DNA of 43,146 nt, taken from assembly GCA_964538675.1 (NCBI GenBank), contig CAZIGM010000011.1:1-43146 (forward strand), given 5' to 3'. A model generated the notes under the pieces. The model saw nothing but the letters and a program-made list of their open reading frames with translations. It had not been told where the DNA came from and did not search any database. Both the position numbers and the translations under genes were made by a program. Of this stretch, positions 35,193-42,370 are shown one piece after another (position 1 is the stretch's first letter; each line of letters starts with the position of its first letter). The DNA comes from CAZIGM01 sp964538675 (GTDB lineage: Bacteria; Bacillota; Bacilli; Tepidibacillales; Tepidibacillaceae).

Positions 35193-35516
35193 TTATTGAC
35201 CCATCATTATTGCTTGAACTTGCTCAATAGATAATGTACCATCACCAACTTGCTGAATTATTTCATCCATTCTCTCTTGAGTGATATCTTCTGATTTAAC
35301 TTTAGCTTTTAAATTAGGTATAATCATGTCTACTAATGGTTGATTTTCAGGAATTTCCGCTACATAAGTCTTTTCAGCTGCTGGTTCTTCTGCCGCTGGT
35401 TCCTCTCCTGCTGGCTTATCCGTTGCTGGTTCATCACTTGAGCCACAACCAACTAAGGTAAAGGACATAGCTAAAGCAAAAATAACTAGTAAAATAATGA
35501 ATTTGTTTGTTTTCAT
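35193..35516 (-). CDS. Small lipoprotein, paralog of the 34668 gene
   Basis: 107 residues. Lipobox LVGCGSS, Glu/Pro/Ala linker (AGEEPAAEEPAAEK) and the helical end PNLKAKVKSEDITQERMDEI, which parallels PKLQAMVDAGDLTPERMADI of the neighbour. A GGGGGTT site precedes the ATG. Each copy has its own terminator and thus its own transcript. Function unknown. Confidence 0.75.
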   Translation of the reverse strand: MKTNKFIILLVIFALAMSFTLVGCGSSDEPATDKPAGEEPAAEEPAAEKTYVAEIPENQPLVDMIIPNLKAKVKSEDITQERMDEIIQQVGDGTLSIEQVQAIMMGQ

Positions 35517-35663
35517 TTTATAACCCCCATTTTTATATACTTATAATTAAATATAAGTATATCTTACAATAAAATTCTTTTTATTTAATAACCCTTGTAT
35601 GAATATTATGTGACAACTTAATGAACAATTATTAACCCGAATTTTTTTGGTTATAGCATAATA

Positions 35664-36371
35664 CTAATTCTTTTTTCTTCCACTTCGATAAAATTCGTTA
35701 AATAACTTCATCAGAGCTCTTTTTTCTATCCTTGAAACGTATGAACGAGATATACCTAATTCCTTGGCAATTTCCCTTTGTGTTTTTTCTTTATCATCTA
35801 GAAGTCCAAATCTGCTTATAACAACTTCTTTTTCTCTATCATCTAATATATGTAAGAAGCTATATATTTTACTCTTCTCAATATTAAGTTGAACCTCATT
35901 CTCTATCTCATCTTGACCAGTTCCAAGAATATCAATTAAAGCTATCTCATTCCCCTCTTTGTCAGTTCCAATAGGATCATTTAAAGAAACGTCTTTTCTA
36001 ACCTTTTTTAAAGATCTTAAATGCATTAGAATTTCGTTCTCAATACATCGAGCTGAATATGTTGCCAATTTTGTTCCCTTGTTTGGTTGATAGCTTTCTA
36101 TTCCTTTGATTAAACCTATTGTACCGATTGAAATTAAATCTTCATTATTTTCACCCGTATTTTCAAACTTTTTCACCACATGTGCCACAAGTCTTAAATT
36201 ATGCTCAATCAATTTATTTCTTGCATGTTCATCTCCTTTTGCCAATAAAGCTATTTGAATCTTTTCTTCTTTTTCATTTAATGGTTGGGGAAACGCATTA
36301 TTTTTTATATAAGAAACAAATAATGATAAATCCTTAAATAATAAAGCTAATAAAGTCAATAAAGAAGACAC
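35664..36371 (-). CDS. sigK: Sporulation sigma factor SigK (pro-sigma-K)
   Basis: 235 residues and uninterrupted: no skin-like element. The hydrophobic pro-sequence is present (SSLLTLLALLFKDLSLFVSY, IKNNAFPQPL). Region 2 has HNLRLVAHVVKKF, DLISIGTIGLIKGIESY and GTKLATYSARCIENEILMHLR, and region 4 has REKEVVISRFGL with the helix-turn-helix TQREIAKELGISRSYVSRIEKRAL. It should direct late mother-cell transcription after cleavage of the pro-sequence. GTG start preceded by GGGGGTGG. No convincing sigma-E promoter was identified. Confidence 0.92.
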   Translation of the reverse strand: MSSLLTLLALLFKDLSLFVSYIKNNAFPQPLNEKEEKIQIALLAKGDEHARNKLIEHNLRLVAHVVKKFENTGENNEDLISIGTIGLIKGIESYQPNKGTKLATYSARCIENEILMHLRSLKKVRKDVSLNDPIGTDKEGNEIALIDILGTGQDEIENEVQLNIEKSKIYSFLHILDDREKEVVISRFGLLDDKEKTQREIAKELGISRSYVSRIEKRALMKLFNEFYRSGRKKN

Positions 36372-36524
36372 ATTGCCACCCCCTGCCAGAATATAAAATC
36401 AACTAAATAAATATCTTCCGAAATAAAAAACTATTATATTCTATGCAATTCAAGGTCACAACTGTGCCTGTACAGTTAAAACTTTTATTTAATTTTTTAT
36501 TTTTTATTGTTTTAAGTCATTATA

Positions 36525-36725
36525 TTAAGGAATTTTTGCAAATGCGAGTACTAACAGTTCCGGTAATACAAAAGTAAGATATAACAATAAAATTCCCAAA
36601 AAAGTAGTTCTAATATATAGTTTTTTGTTCTCTTGTTTAATCAATTCCCATAGACCTATTATTAATAAATAACTACTAAGTACAAATAATATTGCTGGAA
36701 CAATATAATAAATAAAATATAGCAC
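36525..36725 (-). CDS. Unknown small membrane protein, 66 aa
   Basis: Two predicted membrane helices (about 4-26 and 40-62) joined by a basic loop (KQENKKLYIR). GTG start with GGGAGGT upstream. No family recognised. It lies between sigK and a small lipoprotein gene, all leftward; a link with sporulation is possible by position only. Confidence 0.6.
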   Translation of the reverse strand: MLYFIYYIVPAILFVLSSYLLIIGLWELIKQENKKLYIRTTFLGILLLYLTFVLPELLVLAFAKIP

Positions 36726-36797
36726 TTTTATTTACCTCCCATATAACCACTGACTATCATTTATAGTAAAATTAATAAATATAAGTGTTTTTCACAC

Positions 36798-37169
36798 CTA
36801 CTCTAAATTATTTTTTTTATCGAAAAAATCATACAATTCATTTATATCATTTGTCTTTAATACAATATCATCTCTATCAAAAACAAATATTGTTGGTTTA
36901 TCTGCTTTTAACTCTGGATAATTTTTTCCAGTAACATCAACTCCTTCAACAAAATAAATGTAGTCGATATTACGATATTTATCTCTTAAATACTCTGGGT
37001 CTAATTCTATACCTTGACTAAGGATTGCATATTTCCCTTCCTCCTTAGATAAAAGATTAGTATAAGATATCTCTGAATTACTACTTGAAAAAATACATCC
37101 TGATAGTAAAAATATAATCTGCACTGAAAAAACAAATATTAAAGAAAAATATATAATTTTATTCTTCAT
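36798..37169 (-). CDS. Small lipoprotein of unknown function, 123 aa
   Basis: Signal peptide ending LLSGC (lipobox), then about 95 residues. The mature part (YAILSQGIELDPEYLRDKYR, IDYIYFVEGVDV, PTIFVFDRDDIVLKTNDINE) looks like a small alpha/beta domain, perhaps thioredoxin-like, without a CxxC. Weak AAGAGAG site. No family recognised. Confidence 0.6.
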   Translation of the reverse strand: MKNKIIYFSLIFVFSVQIIFLLSGCIFSSSNSEISYTNLLSKEEGKYAILSQGIELDPEYLRDKYRNIDYIYFVEGVDVTGKNYPELKADKPTIFVFDRDDIVLKTNDINELYDFFDKKNNLE

Positions 37170-37783
37170 ACTCTCTTCTTCTTTTTCATAACATTAATAT
37201 CTCCTTTACATAATTTTTAATATATAATTTCTCTTCTTATTTGATATTTCCTTTATAATGGAATAAAAACAATAATAATCAAATTTTGGCTAATTTATCT
37301 TGCCGAAAAAAGGCAATAGAATTAAAAAAATACGTAAATCATTGAATATTAATCGTAAAGAATTCTCTAGAGAGATAAAAAATGAGATAAAATTCTGAGT
37401 CAACTACTCAATTTTTACCCCAAGCTAAAAGAATATATTTAATTTATTGTATTAATATTTTTTTACTGAGAAGGCTTATACACAAATTTTTTTACAGTAT
37501 TATAGAGTATTATCGCTACTTAAATAAAATTGCATAAATTCACATCAATTAATTGTCCATTTTCTTGACAGAGAAACATCACAAATTTTTGAGGAGCTTG
37601 TTGCATGAATTATTGAGCATATATAAAGAGATAGCCCCATACGGTATATATACAAATATAGCGCTATCCCAATTATATTTTATCTGTTTTAGCTAAAATT
37701 GCTTAGGTTGGTTTTATCAAACTGAAAAACTGGTGAGAATTGTTGACTAATTCTAATGTTATTAAATGAAACCTTTTACTTGA
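37170..37783. other. Gene-poor 614-base gap between sigK region and toxin array
   Basis: No intact gene. A decayed frame lies at about 37300-37612 (separate entry), and a weak hairpin GATAGC/GCTATC (37630-37635 with 37663-37668) sits 116 bases after the candidate immunity gene. The gap marks the left edge of the Rhs array and probably records old insertions. Confidence 0.5.
37306..37612 (+). pseudogene. Decayed ORF, possibly a transposase remnant
   Basis: One plus-strand frame reads protein-like between several stops: GNRIKKIRKSLNINRKEF, then FTEKAYTQIFLQYYRVLSLL, then HQLIVHFLDRETSQIFEELV. The first part looks like the helix-turn-helix of IS21-type transposases (SIRKIAKSLNISR-like). No start, no inverted repeats and at least four internal stops. 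Weak evidence. Confidence 0.25.
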
Positions 37784-38287
37784 TTAAATTTTCTTTTGTA
37801 ATGATATAGCTTCTTCTATCTCTTTAATCCACTTTTTTCTAGTATTAACAACGAATTTATCAACATTGTTACTAGTAATAATTTGCAAACCATTTGGTAC
37901 TATATATGTTAATGATGTTTTAATTTCTGTAATTTCATTTAAAGGAATTACAGTTTTATGTCTTTGTATATTTAATTTGTGGGACTGAAATATTAATTCA
38001 TCCTTTGTTAAACATAGCCATCCTCCAACACTTTCTTTCCCTTTTCTATGGTTAGCTCCACCTTCAAAAATAATTTCTTTACCATTAGTTATTTCTAAGC
38101 TAATTTTCTTAAATTTTCTTGTCTGTAGAAAAATGAAGGTGCCTCCCACTAGACCAAATGGAATTCCCAGCATTAGAAAATATATCAAACCTATCGTGAA
38201 ATCCATGGTTACTAATCCCATAGGTAGTCCTAATATAGTGCCAAATGGTATTCCTGTTTTCATAACACATTTTATATACTCTTTCAT
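37784..38287 (-). CDS. Membrane protein with GRAM/PH-like domain, candidate immunity protein
   Basis: 167 residues. Two closely spaced membrane helices (about 12-55, Gly-rich: GIPFGTILGLPMGLV, LMLGIPFGLVGGTFIF) precede a soluble domain (about 70-160) of GRAM/bacterial-PH type: GGWLCLTKDELIFQSHK, then TVIPLNEITEIKT. ATG at 38287 has GGAGG 7 bases upstream. It follows directly (46 bases) after the tip of the truncated Rhs gene, the position of an immunity gene. A membrane immunity protein would suit a membrane-acting toxin. This role is inferred from position. Confidence 0.65.
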   Translation of the reverse strand: MKEYIKCVMKTGIPFGTILGLPMGLVTMDFTIGLIYFLMLGIPFGLVGGTFIFLQTRKFKKISLEITNGKEIIFEGGANHRKGKESVGGWLCLTKDELIFQSHKLNIQRHKTVIPLNEITEIKTSLTYIVPNGLQIITSNNVDKFVVNTRKKWIKEIEEAISLQKKI

Positions 38288-38332
38288 GTTATATTCCTCC
38301 ATAGTTTACATAATTACTAAATCTACTAAATA

Positions 38333-38542
38333 TTAATCAAACAAACTTTTCACCCAATCTTTAGCTGTTCTTCCTTTAACCTCAACCATTTCTGTAACAA
38401 TCGTATAGATTACACCTGCAGCTAAACCTGATACAGCACCTGCAACATTCCCAAATACTGGTACTACAGTACCGACGGTTGCCCCATATAATACAGTCCC
38501 ACCAATTGTAAATGTTATGTCAACTGAAGTATAGTTATAATT
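38333..38542 (-). pseudogene. Out-of-frame C-terminal end of the Rhs toxin tip
   Basis: Directly continues the Rhs protein if the ribosome slips -1 on the A8 run (38548-38541). The 69 extra residues begin NYNYTSVDITFTIGG, contain a glycine-zipper-like hydrophobic stretch (VLYGATVGTVVPVFGNVAG, then AVSGLAAGVIYTIV) and end RTAKDWVKSLFD. The frame-0 stop comes 9 codons after the run. Zero-frame codons AAA AAA preceded by A make a classic slippery heptamer. It is either mutated, phase variable, slippage-expressed or a sequencing error. Confidence 0.6.
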
Positions 38543-40752
38543 TTTTTTGTCCCAGCATCATTTTGAATATTTTCGCCAATACCACCTACGATATCTACAG
38601 TATCACCAAACAAGCCTAATTCCTTGCCTACTTTTAATAGATATGATTTAAGATTTATATCCTCAATTAACTCCACAACAACTTCTGCTAAATCTCCAGT
38701 TGTACTTATATAAAAACCTATTTCAGAATATTGAGAAAAATCCAAACCAACATTAGCATCACTTACTATTTGCTGGTCTACTGTAGGTTTTGGTGGCTTT
38801 GGTGGTTTTGGCTCTATTGTACCTGGCGTAATATCATCGTCATCTGCAGCTTCTCCAGTTTCTGCATCTGCTGTTACTCCATTATCTGTTCCTACTTCAT
38901 TGTCATTTCTATATTTATTTCTTATCGCTTCTGCTGCTGCATGAATTGCATCTTTTTCTGCTTGTGTTGTTGCATTATCATATGCTTCTGTTAATTCTTC
39001 TAATCTTTTTATATCTGATGGAGGTAAATTGTTCTTGTCCCATTCTGATACATAGTGCCCAGTTGGATCAATGTACATTATTGGGTTGTTGTAGCAATAG
39101 GTATATAGGTTAAGACTTAATGGGTTGTTATCTTCTCCCCAGTAACTGTCTTCTGTTATAAACCTTCCTATATATGGGTTATAGTGTCTTGCTCTTAGGT
39201 AGTATAGTCCTGTATCTTTATCATAGTATTCTCCTGCATATTTTATTGCATTTGGATTTGTTTCTATTTCTAATGTTATATTTCCAAATATGTCATAGTC
39301 GTATTGGTTTAGGATTTCCCATGTTGGTGTTATTGTTTGTACTACGTCTCCATGTCCGTTATATACGTATAGGCTCTCTTCATTTGTTTGGTTAATTACT
39401 CCTATATAGTTTATTCCTTTTATATATCTGTTTTTTTGTATGTTATTAACATCTGTTTCTAGGATTACGTATTGTCTGTCATATAGGTAGTTTGTTGTTT
39501 CTCCATTGCTTATTTTTTTGACTCTTAAGTCATCACCGTTATATTGATAGTTTATTGTTTTTGTTTGTGTTGATACTTCTTTTAATCTATTAAAGCCATC
39601 ATAGGTATACGATATATTTTCTGTGTCATTTATTATTCCAAGTGGTGATGTATATGTTGTCTGTTCTGTTAGTTGGTTTCCATTGTTATCATAGGTGTAT
39701 AATGTTGTTGCTTCTAGTAGTTCTGTATCTAGGATGTCTTTCATTGTTTCTATTATTGTTGTTAGTCTGTTTGTATTTGAGTAGGTATATTGTGTTGTTT
39801 TTATTCTATATTGTATTTCTTCATCATTTACGTAGATTCCACTAGGTTGGTCTGATGTATAGGTTTCTATTTGTGTTGTTCTGTTTCCTGCATTGTCATA
39901 GGTATATATTGTTGTTTTCCCTGGTGTTTCTATTTGTTTTATTCTGCCTAGTTCGTCATAGGTGTATAATGTTGTTCCATAGTCATCTGTTTTGGTTATT
40001 TGTCTGCCTGCTAGGTCATAGGTATATTTGTATGTTGATTTAGGTATTAATTCTGGTTTAGTATTATTTGCATATAGTTCATGATTTGTCATTGCTATTA
40101 ATCTATTATTTTTGTCAAATTTGTATGTTACAACAAGTAGGTTAATACCTTCCATTTTTCTGTTACCATTTTCATCGTAACTATAGGTGTATTCACCTGT
40201 TTCTCCAGATATGTTGTAGTTTACTTTTTCTATTCTATTTGATTTATCGTAGGTGTAGTTTGTTATATTTCCTTTATAATCTTCTGCTGATAATATATTG
40301 CCTGCTTGATCATAGGTATAATTCAATTGTGTTGTTCCATCTTTTATTATTGCTGTTATCCAATTGTTTGCATTGTAGGTGTATGTTGTTGTTCCTGTTT
40401 CATCTGTCATACCTATTCTATTACCTAATGCATCATATTGATAATTTATACTATCTTGTGTTTCTGAAACTAATCTTGATGTTAATAGGTTTTGATTATT
40501 ATATTCATATTTTGTTTCGTTTCCGTTTCTATCTATTATTCTTTCTGGATTTAGTCCTAAGTCATATTGATATGAGCTTGTTTGATTATTTGCGTCGGTT
40601 ACTGCTATTAGTTTTCCTATATCACTATATGAGTAAGTTGTTTGATTATTTATGTATTTATTTTTATACATATGAGCAAAAAGAAAGGCCACATCAGCTG
40701 AAACTGTGTGACCTATATATACATTAGTGGGAATCTGGAGCATATTTTCCAT
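38515..40752 (-). CDS. N-terminally truncated Rhs/YD-repeat protein with unfamiliar tip
   Basis: 745 residues. About 550 residues of YD repeats (YxYDxxGN, YTYDELGRI, YDNAGNRT) are followed by the Rhs core end (AGEYYDKDTGLYYLRARHYN, PYIGRFITEDSY, LNLYTYCYNNPIMYIDPTGH). After this cut site come a helical linker, a Pro-rich spacer (EPKPPKPPKPTVD) and a tip that runs out of frame at an A8 run. The N-terminal secretion and plug parts are missing. The first 40 residues are not Rhs-like and derive from the 3' end and terminator of the upstream immunity gene. Real Rhs sequence begins near 40640. Probably an orphan Rhs tip kept for recombination, not expressed by itself. Confidence 0.75.
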   Translation of the reverse strand: MENMLQIPTNVYIGHTVSADVAFLFAHMYKNKYINNQTTYSYSDIGKLIAVTDANNQTSSYQYDLGLNPERIIDRNGNETKYEYNNQNLLTSRLVSETQDSINYQYDALGNRIGMTDETGTTTYTYNANNWITAIIKDGTTQLNYTYDQAGNILSAEDYKGNITNYTYDKSNRIEKVNYNISGETGEYTYSYDENGNRKMEGINLLVVTYKFDKNNRLIAMTNHELYANNTKPELIPKSTYKYTYDLAGRQITKTDDYGTTLYTYDELGRIKQIETPGKTTIYTYDNAGNRTTQIETYTSDQPSGIYVNDEEIQYRIKTTQYTYSNTNRLTTIIETMKDILDTELLEATTLYTYDNNGNQLTEQTTYTSPLGIINDTENISYTYDGFNRLKEVSTQTKTINYQYNGDDLRVKKISNGETTNYLYDRQYVILETDVNNIQKNRYIKGINYIGVINQTNEESLYVYNGHGDVVQTITPTWEILNQYDYDIFGNITLEIETNPNAIKYAGEYYDKDTGLYYLRARHYNPYIGRFITEDSYWGEDNNPLSLNLYTYCYNNPIMYIDPTGHYVSEWDKNNLPPSDIKRLEELTEAYDNATTQAEKDAIHAAAEAIRNKYRNDNEVGTDNGVTADAETGEAADDDDITPGTIEPKPPKPPKPTVDQQIVSDANVGLDFSQYSEIGFYISTTGDLAEVVVELIEDINLKSYLLKVGKELGLFGDTVDIVGGIGENIQNDAGTKKIITILQLT
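40676..40714 (-). terminator. Terminator after the second immunity gene
   Basis: Stem AGGTCACA/TGTGGCCT (with one G-U pair) at 40714-40707 and 40693-40686, followed on the minus strand by TTTCTTTTT. It ends the immunity transcript 10 bases after its stop and lies inside the start of the spurious Rhs frame. Confidence 0.7.
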
Positions 40753-41035
40753 TTTCGAATTTTCTTACAAAACCTTTTGCTGGAAAATCAGGGTAATCAA
40801 ATTCCCACAAGCATCCACATACATTACATTTATACCATTTTGTTGCATACCATTTTATTTCTTTTACTTCTTTCATTTCACTATGCCCTACATAAAATGG
40901 TTCTGTCACAGGGATATCACTAAATGTTCCTTCTCTTACTTGTCCCTCGAAAAAGTTCTTCAGTTCTTCAAATAATCTATAAAAATTAATTTCCGTACCA
41001 TACCTCTCCTTACAATCACATCCTATTTGAACCAA
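40724..41035 (-). CDS. Immunity protein for the second toxin tip (candidate)
   Basis: 103 residues, soluble, with cysteine pairs CDCKERYGTE and KCNVCGCLWEFDYPDFPAKG, so possibly metal binding. I recall similar short CxxCGCLWEF proteins next to polymorphic toxins in Bacilli, but cannot name a family. TTG start overlaps the toxin's stop by 13 bases, with GAGGTG 8 bases upstream, the tight coupling expected of a toxin-immunity pair. A terminator follows. Probably intact and expressed only if transcription enters from upstream. Confidence 0.65.
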   Translation of the reverse strand: MVQIGCDCKERYGTEINFYRLFEELKNFFEGQVREGTFSDIPVTEPFYVGHSEMKEVKEIKWYATKWYKCNVCGCLWEFDYPDFPAKGFVRKFENGKYAPDSH

Positions 41036-41733
41036 CTTGCATTCACCTCTGGAATATATACTTGATTGCCACCGCCTATCAATTGACCTGCACCACCATT
41101 TATAGTTTGTGATGCTGCTGTACCTTCATATATTACAGTACCTTTTGAAACTGTAACTTTAGTAACATATTGTGCAGTATTACCCCATTGTGGGTTTAAT
41201 GCAAGGTCTATTTGTGACTGCATTCCTCCACTTTGTGGTACTCTTGTCATATAACTACCAACTTTTTCTGAGTTTCCTCCATATACCCTATATAATGTTG
41301 TATCCTGTGTTAAGACTACCTCTTTATATGTTGCTCCACTAAAGGATCCTGCTACACTCTGTTTTAGCGGTCCTGGATTAGCAGGTGAATAAGTCACCGT
41401 CTTAGGCGTTCCCTCAACAGCATCATTAGATTTATCATTTCGAGAATTTTTGTCTGATTTATTAATTATATTAATTAAATCATCTGCTTTAGATATTTTT
41501 GCAATGGTTCCGACACCTTTTGTTATTAATACACCTATTAATATATCCCCTGCTAAGTATCCTGCAGCATATGCTATTGATTTTGCATCTCCATTAAGTA
41601 TATTATCACTAAAATTATCTAGTTCATATTCTATTACTTTCTTTAAGTCTTCAAATGATAAATCTTTGATGCTTTTAATTAAATTCCCTATTTCGTTTAG
41701 ATGTGCAAATTCTAAATTATCTTTAACTGAATC
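41023..41733 (-). pseudogene. Orphan polymorphic-toxin C-terminal tip without a start
   Basis: 236 codons open from just after TAG at 41736. N-terminal part: DSVKDNLEFAHLNEIGNLIK, then a pre-toxin-like hydrophobic stretch (SIAYAAGYLAGDILIGVLIT). Toxin domain (about 125-236): PGPLKQSVAGSFSGATYKEV, LTQDTTLYRVYGG, IDLALNPQWGNTAQYVTKVT and LIGGGNQVYIPEV. This resembles a toxin domain common at the ends of LXG and Rhs proteins, probably of ADP-ribosyltransferase-like fold. Only GTG at 41397 could start it, inside the linker. It looks like a displaced tip cassette kept with its immunity gene. Confidence 0.65.
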
Positions 41734-41774
41734 CTAATTGGACTTTCAGTCAGGTCTCGTACATACCGCATACA

Positions 41775-41819
41775 CGAAAAAAATAGCCACCTTCGGCAAT
41801 AAAGTCAATAGATGGCTAT
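41775..41819 (-). terminator. Terminator after the DUF5104 gene
   Basis: 7-bp stem ATAGCCA/TGGCTAT (41819-41813 with 41789-41783 on the minus strand) followed by seven Us. It separates the first toxin-immunity pair from the orphan tip. Confidence 0.75.
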
Positions 41820-41830
41820 ACGTTGCTTTG

Positions 41831-42355
41831 TTATTCTTCCGGCTTATAAATCCCTGCTATCTTCATATTTTGCCAAGAACTAAATTGAGTGGCTTCATCT
41901 GCTGCTTTAATTACACGCAAAGTGTATAACCCCGCATTGTCCGGATTTATAGTGTCTTTGGTATAATCTATTATGAAAAACATATATTCATCTTTGTCTG
42001 TCGTAACTGTATACCAAGACACAAGCATTACAGATTTTTTCCCGTTTTCAATTGATGTTTCAGAAGTGAATGTATCTCGCTTCCAAGAGTCTACATTTCC
42101 TTGAAAAAATCCAAACAAATACTCCATACTAGCATCAAAATTATTAGCATGATCAAAAGTCTGCTTGGAAAACAAAACCTTCAAAGCATCTTTATCTTGA
42201 TTCTTAAGTGTTTTAATTATCTCTTCCAATCGGGCATCTGCTTTTTTTTCGTTATCATCATAAATCATTATCCTTCCGCCTCCTAATGAACATGAACTTA
42301 ATAGTATAATACTTACAAATAACAGAAGTATTAATGTTATGAATTTTTTTCTCAT
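41831..42355 (-). CDS. DUF5104 lipoprotein, candidate immunity protein
   Basis: 174 residues. Lipobox LLSSCSLGGG, then a DUF5104-type domain: ARLEEIIKTLKNQDKDALKV, MEYLFGFFQGNVDSWKRD, SWYTVTTDKDEYMFFIIDYT, NPDNAGLYTLRVIKA and WQNMKIAGIYKPEE. The fold is probably cystatin- or NTF2-like. It follows a DUF4474 toxin gene by 15 bases with GGGAGG upstream of the ATG, so it is most likely that toxin's immunity protein on the outer membrane face. Well conserved and intact. Confidence 0.75.
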   Translation of the reverse strand: MRKKFITLILLLFVSIILLSSCSLGGGRIMIYDDNEKKADARLEEIIKTLKNQDKDALKVLFSKQTFDHANNFDASMEYLFGFFQGNVDSWKRDTFTSETSIENGKKSVMLVSWYTVTTDKDEYMFFIIDYTKDTINPDNAGLYTLRVIKAADEATQFSSWQNMKIAGIYKPEE

Positions 42356-42370
42356 GAATAAGTATCCTCC

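Noticed and set aside
35664..36371. Skin-type element interrupting sigK
   Set aside because: The reading frame is complete from the pro-sequence to region 4.
38731..40727. Several plus-strand frames of 60-160 residues across the Rhs remnant
   Set aside because: They are antisense shadows of YD repeats: Leu/Tyr/Cys-rich, without ribosome sites and overlapping a clear minus-strand coding pattern.
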